Assembly (NCBI GenBank): GCA_002427505.1
Contig: DIRJ01000016.1
Span: 75,296-94,345 of the forward strand
From: Mageeibacillus sp. UBA5439
GTDB lineage: Bacteria; Bacillota; Clostridia; Saccharofermentanales; DTU023
Direction of reading: 5' to 3'
DNA: 19,050 nucleotides
Part shown: positions 13,610-19,050 of the stretch, one piece after another
Numbering within the stretch: the stretch's first letter is position 1
How the letters are laid out: every line of letters starts with the position of its first letter
Program-made: the position numbers and the translations under genes
Notes under the pieces: model-generated
Told to the model about the DNA's origin: nothing
The model's database searches: none
What the model saw: the letters and a program-made list of their open reading frames with translations, nothing else

Positions 13610-15964
13610 CTATGCCTCATCCTTGACGAAAAGAGACCGCAGGCGGCTCAGGAAGTTACCTTCAACCTCCGGGGCAAAGCTGGAACCATTGTTATCAGCC
13701 GGCATACTGATTGCTTCCGTCATCAGCACAAACTGCACGCCCGCCACGTTTTCGTTTTTTTCTGAGACAAAAGACCGCGGCTCAAAGTCCATATCGGTAA
13801 ATTCTGCAATTGCTGCTTCCATCTGCTCGAGGAAATCGTCCTCGAGGTTGGCGGTTGCCTCCCTGAACTCATTGGCTCCGTCAGCGTAGCTGGCAAAACC
13901 GGAGGCAAACTGAGCCAGTCCTTCGCTGCTGAATTTAGTCAGACCCAGGTTAAGTGAGGAAACGCCCTCTACATAAGAATCGATACCTTTTCTATAATCA
14001 GCTGCTCCGGCCGAGAGCTGGTTCAGACCGGCTGTCAGTCCGGCCGATCCGCCGTCCAGTTCCGTCAGGCCTGCCTGCAGCTGGCTGGCCCCGGCCAGCA
14101 GTCCCGCCTGTTCGGACGTGCCGTCGAAGATCGGCAGCAGTTGTGCCACTCCACCGGTATATTCAGACAGACCTGAATCAAAGGCTGTATATTCACTGAC
14201 CAGGAGATTAATGCCTGTTTTCAGATCGGAGAGGCCTGACATCAGCTCCGGCAGCTTACCCTCCATAGCAGCCAGTCCTTTAAGCTGATTTACAAGGAGT
14301 GTGAGCCCGCTGTGAATATTTCCATAATTGACGGCAAGTTCTGTTATACCGCCCGCTAACTGCTGCAGTTGTTCCACTCCGCTCACCATGGACGGGAAGC
14401 CCGTCACAGAATCGTTAAGTCGGGCCAATGCCCCCTGTAATTCCTGTATTGCCTTACTGTATGTGGCAGCTGTTGTTGTGAGTGCGGTTAATTCAGGGAT
14501 CAGTTTTGCCTGTGCCTCCGGGGCTACCCCGAGATCGGTAAGATATGTTTGCCAGGCGGCTTGATCGCGAATTGTAATGTCGGAATCCTGCAAGAGAGGA
14601 ATTTGCTTCAGCTGTGACTCCATACCTGCTAAACTTGTCTGGAAAGACTGCATGCCCGCATACAGATCACTAATACCTGCGGTGCCTGCAGCTATTTGTT
14701 CCAGACTTGTTTTGATTGTTGCCGATCCTGCCAGCAGTTGATCCAGCTGATCTATCTGTTCCTGACTGAACATATCAAAATTCATCCCGCCCAAAACAGG
14801 ATCATCACTTATCCCCTGCGCTATCTGCTGCAGGGCGCCCAGGATCTCTCCTGACCCGCTGCTAAGTGCTGTACCATTATCCGACAGCAGGGCAACACCT
14901 CCGCGCAGCTGGCTAAGACCCGAAGTCAGGCCGGCCATGCCGTTCTTGATCGATGTGACACCTCCGCTATACTCTGCCATCCCCTGCCCCAGCTGAGCGG
15001 ATCCGCTCTCCAGGCTGCCGGCGCCGGCGGACAACTGTGAGCCGTTATCAGCCAAAGCAGCACTGCCATCTTCGATTTCAGCAAAAGCTTCCTGCAGCTG
15101 TGCGATGGCGGCTTCCAGTTCTTCAGTACCGTCGGCCAGCTGCCTGATACCATCCGACAAGTCAGTCAAACCCTCTGTCTCATCAGAGAGTTCACTGATA
15201 TCAAGATCAAAATCGAAATCAAGACCGATGCCGGCGATAGTAATTGCATCCATCTCAAAATTGTCTGCCTGCAGCCGGAGGAAGAGGTCTGCCTCCTGGC
15301 CAGGGAGCACTATCCAGTTCACCTGCCGGTCTTCGCCGCTGATGGCAACCGTCGCGCTGTCATTTGTTTCCAGCAAACGCGCTTTATCCGGGTTTAAAGT
15401 GGCTGAAACCTGCAAGGCATAGTTATCAAAAAAGAAAGAGTCAATAGCCGGATTTGCTGTAATCGACATTTTGATTAAGAGCTCGCCTCCGGCTCCCGCT
15501 GCCTGAGCAGCAGTGATTTTCTGACCATCCAGCTCGTAAGTAATATCTATCAGCCAGGGCAGATCAGTTGATTCCAGATTGCCCTGATAATAATAACTGC
15601 CGGCTGTAGCCTGAAGTTTCACGACACCCGAATCCAGCTGCGGAACACTGTCTCCGGTCAGCTGCAAGACCTTGCTGTAGTCGCCGTAGTCACTAAAGCT
15701 CTGCATTTCAGACAATTCGTAATGATTGACTACATAGATGCTCTGGCTGCTGCCGTCAGCAGCCAGCTTGCCGTAGATAACCTCACGCTTGAGAGGCTTT
15801 CCTTCAGGACTGCTGATGGCCAGATAGTTGCTGGCAGCCTTTCCTGAAAATGACGGCAGGAAAGAAAAGACTAAGGCCGTTATCAGCAAGAGAGCTGTAA
15901 AGCGAATCGCTTTTCCAAAATGTTTTTTCTTCGTATTTTTCACTGTTTTCTTAACTCTGTTCAT
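13610..15964 (-). CDS. Secreted XXXLXXG heptad-repeat protein, partner of MMPL transporter
   Basis: This 784-residue protein has an N-terminal signal peptide: a basic start, then the hydrophobic stretch ALLLITALVFSFLPSF (24-39) and a small-residue cleavage region at GKAAS. A beta-rich domain of about 200 residues follows. Then come two blocks of Leu-x-x-Gly heptads (about 267-380 and 525-695; e.g. LADGTEEL, LSAGAGSLESG, LDGGSAGLTAGL), separated by a region without clear repeats. These heptads are typical of YhgE/Pip-like proteins and are predicted to form long helical rods. No hydrophobic segment follows the signal peptide, unlike classical YhgE/Pip, so it is probably exported and held by another partner. 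ATG 15964 has AGGAG 10 nt upstream. The gene is 16 bp after the MMPL gene, so they form one unit. The exact function is unknown. Confidence 0.85.
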   Translation of the reverse strand: MNRVKKTVKNTKKKHFGKAIRFTALLLITALVFSFLPSFSGKAASNYLAISSPEGKPLKREVIYGKLAADGSSQSIYVVNHYELSEMQSFSDYGDYSKVLQLTGDSVPQLDSGVVKLQATAGSYYYQGNLESTDLPWLIDITYELDGQKITAAQAAGAGGELLIKMSITANPAIDSFFFDNYALQVSATLNPDKARLLETNDSATVAISGEDRQVNWIVLPGQEADLFLRLQADNFEMDAITIAGIGLDFDFDLDISELSDETEGLTDLSDGIRQLADGTEELEAAIAQLQEAFAEIEDGSAALADNGSQLSAGAGSLESGSAQLGQGMAEYSGGVTSIKNGMAGLTSGLSQLRGGVALLSDNGTALSSGSGEILGALQQIAQGISDDPVLGGMNFDMFSQEQIDQLDQLLAGSATIKTSLEQIAAGTAGISDLYAGMQSFQTSLAGMESQLKQIPLLQDSDITIRDQAAWQTYLTDLGVAPEAQAKLIPELTALTTTAATYSKAIQELQGALARLNDSVTGFPSMVSGVEQLQQLAGGITELAVNYGNIHSGLTLLVNQLKGLAAMEGKLPELMSGLSDLKTGINLLVSEYTAFDSGLSEYTGGVAQLLPIFDGTSEQAGLLAGASQLQAGLTELDGGSAGLTAGLNQLSAGAADYRKGIDSYVEGVSSLNLGLTKFSSEGLAQFASGFASYADGANEFREATANLEDDFLEQMEAAIAEFTDMDFEPRSFVSEKNENVAGVQFVLMTEAISMPADNNGSSFAPEVEGNFLSRLRSLFVKDEA

Positions 15965-15980
15965 TGTGAGTCAACTCCTG

Positions 15981-18068
15981 TTAATCTTTTCTCTGTAACA
16001 GACGGTCGGGCATAAAGTTTGCCTTCCTCGTGGTTTTTTCTATAAAGCGGTCAAATATCCTCAGCAGATTCGGCAGGAGGAAGATGACCATGAATAAGGA
16101 CAGCAGGGCGCCTCGTCCCAGAACCAGCCCTAACTCGCTTACAACAGTTATTGATGAGACTCTTGCCAGTACGAAGCCGGCTGCTGCCAGAATAAAGCCG
16201 GGTGCTATCAGAGAGGCAGCTGTATCTGTTACCGATTTTTCCGCAGCTTCTTTTCTCCCCATCATCTGACGATTATCCAGATAGTGCTGGGTCAGCAGGA
16301 TACCGTAGTCAACTGTAGCTCCCAGCTGTACCGTGCTGATAATAAGATATCCGATATAATTCAGACTAGTACCGCCAAAATAGGGTATGGCCAGATTGAT
16401 CCAGATCGAGATCTCTATAGTCAGAACCAGCAGAAGGGGCAAAGACAGCGAGCGGAAGGCAATAGCAATGACTATAGCAACAGCCAGAATGGCCAGACCG
16501 TTAACGATCAGATTGTCTTCCTTAATCGTATCCCGCATGTCGGTCAGGACAAAATTTTCACCTACAAGATATACTTCCTCACCCTCGTTATAAATCTCAG
16601 CGCTTAGCTCGCGGATGTGTTCTGCCAGCGCGAAGGTTTCCGGACTTTCTGCAGGCGAATTAGAAACAACGATCATACGGCTGTAATCATCAGTCAAGAG
16701 CTGACTGGTTAATGCTTCTGAAATAAGATCAGGCGGTATAGCAGCACTGCTCATACTGATGAAGCTGGTCACCGACTTGATCTCAGGCAGCTCTTCCAGC
16801 TTGTCAATCAGAATTTCTTCCTTGGCCGGCTGATCCCGGGGAAGGAGCAAGGCCATTTGCATGTTGTTGCCGAATTTGTCATTTATCAGTTTGACATCCC
16901 GGGCAGCACGTGATCCTTCCGCATAGCTGCCCATGCCATAGAGAAAATTGTTGGCCCGCTGTCCCAGAAAAACGGGGACGATAATCAGCGCGACGATAAT
17001 CAAAACTGGAATGGCCAGTTTGGTCACAACTTTGGCCAGCCCCCGGAAAGAAGGTAAAAGCGGCCTGTGTGTCGTCTTCTCAATAAGCTTGTATGTCAGC
17101 ATGATCAGGGCCGGCAGGAGCACAAACACTGTAATCAGACTAAAAACAACACCCTTGGCTAAAACCAGACCCAGGTCAGGTCCCAGCTTGAAGCGCATGA
17201 AAATCAGAGCCAGAAAGCCGAATAATGTCGTCGCGGCCGAAGAAGACACGGGCTGAAAGCTCTTCTTCATTGATTTCTTCACAGCGACATCCAGAGGATC
17301 TCCCTCAGCCTTGTACTCATTGGTACGGTGCAGAAAGAAGATGGCATAATCCATAGTCACGGCCAGCTGCAGTATGGCCGCCACAGATTGGGTAATGAAG
17401 GAAACCTCTGTGAAGATGATATTTGTCCCCAGATTGATAAAAACACCCACGAAAACTACCAGCAGGAACAAAATCGGTTCGAGCCAGGAATTGGTGGCAA
17501 TGACCAGAATGACAAGAGCTATGGGCACGGCAAAGAGCATAATCTTGGTTACTTCTGACTGCGTTGCCTGCTGAGCCTCCGCCAGTTCGACAATCTGGCC
17601 GCGAACCGCCCCGTCTTCTCCCGCTGCCTCTCTCAGGCTTTTTAAAGATTCGGCAGCATTATCCTTGTCAGCAGTAACCTGATACAAGGCGACAGAGTCT
17701 TTATAAAAGCCCTCAACCGTTGCCTGATCCTGAAGCTCCAGCGGAACCGCCAGATCAAGCTGGTCATCCAGCCACAAGACCCCGGTCACAGAGTCAAGAG
17801 CCAGCAGTTTCTCTTTAAAAGCCAGTGCATCTGAGACCGACATGTCCGGCATGGCTACCTCTACGTTGGGCAAAGCCTCACCGAATTCTTCCTGCATTTT
17901 TTCCAGAGCTACTGTAGAATCAGCATTTTCCGGAATATAGGAAGAAAGGTCATAGTTGGTTTTAACACCGGTTAACAGGAAAATAGATACTGCTACCAGA
18001 ATGACGTAAACAATTGTCACCAGTTTGTGGTGTTTGACAATGCCATTAATGATCTTGTCACCTAACAT
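15981..18068 (-). CDS. MMPL/RND-family transporter
   Basis: This 695-residue membrane protein has the duplicated RND layout. There is one TM helix near 16-34, an extracytoplasmic domain (about 35-175), five to six TM helices (about 176-330), another TM helix (about 349-369), a second external domain (about 370-518), and a final TM bundle (519-675). Each half carries the proton-relay-type Asp-Tyr pair: VTMDYAIFFLHR (Asp240) and ATVDYGILLTQHY (Asp587). MMPL proteins export lipids, siderophores, peptides or drugs using the proton gradient; the substrate here is not indicated. ATG 18068 has GGAGG 5 nt upstream. The gene is divergent from tetR across a large palindrome and followed by the heptad-repeat gene, so it is probably derepressed when TetR binds a ligand. 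Confidence 0.95.
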   Translation of the reverse strand: MLGDKIINGIVKHHKLVTIVYVILVAVSIFLLTGVKTNYDLSSYIPENADSTVALEKMQEEFGEALPNVEVAMPDMSVSDALAFKEKLLALDSVTGVLWLDDQLDLAVPLELQDQATVEGFYKDSVALYQVTADKDNAAESLKSLREAAGEDGAVRGQIVELAEAQQATQSEVTKIMLFAVPIALVILVIATNSWLEPILFLLVVFVGVFINLGTNIIFTEVSFITQSVAAILQLAVTMDYAIFFLHRTNEYKAEGDPLDVAVKKSMKKSFQPVSSSAATTLFGFLALIFMRFKLGPDLGLVLAKGVVFSLITVFVLLPALIMLTYKLIEKTTHRPLLPSFRGLAKVVTKLAIPVLIIVALIIVPVFLGQRANNFLYGMGSYAEGSRAARDVKLINDKFGNNMQMALLLPRDQPAKEEILIDKLEELPEIKSVTSFISMSSAAIPPDLISEALTSQLLTDDYSRMIVVSNSPAESPETFALAEHIRELSAEIYNEGEEVYLVGENFVLTDMRDTIKEDNLIVNGLAILAVAIVIAIAFRSLSLPLLLVLTIEISIWINLAIPYFGGTSLNYIGYLIISTVQLGATVDYGILLTQHYLDNRQMMGRKEAAEKSVTDTAASLIAPGFILAAAGFVLARVSSITVVSELGLVLGRGALLSLFMVIFLLPNLLRIFDRFIEKTTRKANFMPDRLLQRKD

Positions 18069-18166
18069 CTAGTCCTCCATTAGTTTTATGTTTATTGTAA
18101 CTAACCGTTTTATCTGCTTGTGAAAACCAGTATATAGAGGCATTATTTTGTTAGCCATACACAATC

Positions 18167-18202
18167 TATGGATAAGTGTCGATTAATCGACACTTATCGA
18201 TA
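18167..18202. promoter_or_regulatory. 36-bp near-perfect palindrome, probable TetR operator
   Basis: Positions 18171-18198 form a perfect 28-bp palindrome with half-site GATAAGTGTCGATT. After one G-G mismatch it continues for three more pairs (18167-18169 with 18200-18202), giving 34 of 36 positions paired. It lies in the 192-bp region between the divergent MMPL and tetR genes. Palindromic operators of this kind in the shared promoter region are typical of TetR repressors, so binding here could control both directions. A TCGACA sequence resembling a -35 box occurs on both strands inside it. Confidence 0.85.
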
Positions 18203-18215
18203 TTGTTGTTCGGAT

Positions 18216-18226
18216 TATGCTAAAAT
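18216..18226 (+). promoter_or_regulatory. Possible -10 region for tetR
   Basis: TATGCT (18216-18221) is joined to TAAAAT (18221-18226); either could serve as a -10 box. The expected -35 position falls at the right edge of the palindrome but has no good consensus, so the assignment is weak. It lies about 35-45 bp before the tetR start. Confidence 0.35.
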
Positions 18227-18260
18227 GTTCGTAATTTCTTTGAATTTGGAGGAGAATCCT

Positions 18261-18923
18261 ATGGCGAAAAAAGTAAAAAGTTCTCAAGCTGATCCTAATT
18301 TCATCATCTCCTTTGTTGCCAGTCCGGAAAAAGGCGACCGCCGCAGCCGGCGCACTGATATGCTCCTGCAGGAAAGTCTGGTGGAGCTGCTTCAGGAAAA
18401 AAACCTGCGTGATATCACTGTCAGTGAGCTGACTGATCATGCTGACTTAAGCCGGACCACCTTTTATCTGCATTATGAAAATATTGACCAGCTCTACAAT
18501 CAACTGGAAGAAAATCTTTACCAGCAGTTTGTCAGGATACTGTCTGTCAGCACAGACAATTCTCACCCCATACAGCATGTCGTCGCCACAGCAGACGGCA
18601 AGTCGACCATTCCGATTATCGCCAGTGTCTGTCGCACGATCGAAGGTAACCCCCTGCTGGCAGCAACCATTATCAACAATCCCAACAGTCAGCTTTTGCA
18701 GCGCATCTATTCCGCAGGTTACGACAGCCTGATCGAAAACCTGCTTGATATATATCCGGATATGCCCAAGTACAAAGTAGACTACTACTATGCCTTTATT
18801 GTCCATGGAATCGTCGGCATGATTGAGACCTGGCTGCTGCGCAATCAGGAAGAAGATGTCGAAGAAATTATCGGGCTGTTGACAGACTACACCTTGATTC
18901 ATCTGCAGTATTTTGTTGAATAA
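18261..18923 (+). CDS. TetR/AcrR-family transcriptional regulator
   Basis: This is a 220-residue repressor-type protein. The N-terminal DNA-binding domain is clear: RRSRRTDMLLQESLVELLQEKNLRDITVSELTDHADLSRTTFYLHYENIDQLYNQL (about 28-82), with the helix-turn-helix near 53-72. The TFYLHY sequence after the recognition helix is characteristic of the DhaS-like branch of TetR proteins. The C-terminal ligand/dimer domain is alpha-helical and divergent, so the inducer cannot be predicted. A roughly 25-residue leader precedes the DNA-binding domain. ATG 18261 has GGAGGAG 6 nt upstream; the open frame back to 18168 would run through the palindrome and is rejected. The gene is divergent from the MMPL unit, which is its likely target along with itself. 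Confidence 0.95.
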   Translation: MAKKVKSSQADPNFIISFVASPEKGDRRSRRTDMLLQESLVELLQEKNLRDITVSELTDHADLSRTTFYLHYENIDQLYNQLEENLYQQFVRILSVSTDNSHPIQHVVATADGKSTIPIIASVCRTIEGNPLLAATIINNPNSQLLQRIYSAGYDSLIENLLDIYPDMPKYKVDYYYAFIVHGIVGMIETWLLRNQEEDVEEIIGLLTDYTLIHLQYFVE

Positions 18924-18958
18924 ACCAGCTGTTCTTTTAGACTCCCTGCTGAAAGCAG

Positions 18959-18994
18959 AAAACCCTTGAAACGGATAGTCTCAAGGGTTTTCTT
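18959..18994. terminator. Bidirectional terminator between tetR and tRNA-Thr
   Basis: The hairpin arms AAAACCCTTGA (18959-18969) and TCAAGGGTTTT (18981-18991) are perfectly complementary around an 11-nt loop. On the plus strand the stem continues into TTTTCTTT. On the minus strand it gives GGGTTTTCTGC right after the tRNA 3' end. It probably ends both convergent transcripts. Confidence 0.82.
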
Positions 18995-18996
18995 TG

Positions 18997-19050
18997 TGGA
19001 GCCTGAGGACGGATTCGAACCCCCGACCTGCTGATTACAAATCAGCTGCT
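18997..19050 (-). tRNA. tRNA-Thr(UGU), 3' part (cut by window edge)
   Basis: The minus strand carries an anticodon arm GCTGA-TTTGTAA-TCAGC with anticodon TGT (19037-19039), which reads ACA (Thr). It is followed by a 5-nt variable loop, a T arm with loop TTCGAAT, the acceptor 3' strand CTCAGGC (19001-19007), discriminator T (19000) and encoded CCA (18997-18999). The 5' acceptor strand and D arm lie beyond the window. The T stem has one G-G opposition at its third pair and one G-T wobble. The gene converges on tetR. Confidence 0.95.

Noticed and set aside
18168..18260. Longer start for tetR at 18168
   Set aside because: It would place coding sequence across the palindromic operator. GGAGGAG directly precedes the ATG at 18261.

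Overview
The window looks like chromosomal DNA of a Gram-positive bacterium of the phylum Bacillota, probably the Clostridia. The main reasons are the gene order rimP-nusA-rnpM(ylxR)-ylxQ-infB-rbfA-nrnA-truB-ribF, strong AGGAGG-type ribosome binding sites, SigA-like promoter boxes, an mraZ-rsmH pair opening a division/cell-wall cluster, and an MMPL exporter next to an XXXLXXG heptad-repeat protein. The sequence alone does not give the genus. I see no insertion sequence, prophage or CRISPR array.

Positions 1-1098 (minus strand) hold the start of rsmH, cut by the window edge, and mraZ. mraZ has its own promoter with two MraZ-box-like repeats one helical turn apart, plus a 9-bp inverted repeat around the -35 box. 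Just upstream is the Rho-independent terminator of the next unit.

Positions 1127-12491 (minus strand) form one tightly packed unit of eleven genes: rimP, nusA, rnpM, ylxQ, infB, rbfA, nrnA, truB, ribF, lgt and a rodA/ftsW-type SEDS gene. It is driven by a near-consensus promoter (TTGACC, 17 bp, TATAAT) and opens with an 11-bp perfect leader hairpin. Gaps are a few tens of bases or less and several genes overlap. It couples transcription-elongation, ribosome-maturation, initiation-factor, RNA-turnover and flavin-cofactor genes to lipoprotein modification and peptidoglycan polymerisation. The usual rpsO-pnp neighbours are absent.

Positions 12517-13526 (plus strand) hold a two-gene unit: a small P-loop protein of unknown function and mscL. 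It ends at a perfect 28-bp palindromic terminator. Two exact tandem copies of an 18-bp sequence follow.

Positions 13610-18923 carry a cassette that looks like an inducible export system. A TetR-family regulator (plus) faces a divergent two-gene unit (minus) encoding an MMPL/RND transporter and a 784-residue secreted protein rich in XXXLXXG heptads. A 36-bp near-perfect palindrome between the divergent genes is the likely operator. This cassette is the best candidate in the window for an under-described system.

The right edge holds the 3' part of a tRNA-Thr(UGU) gene on the minus strand, convergent with tetR across a bidirectional hairpin terminator.
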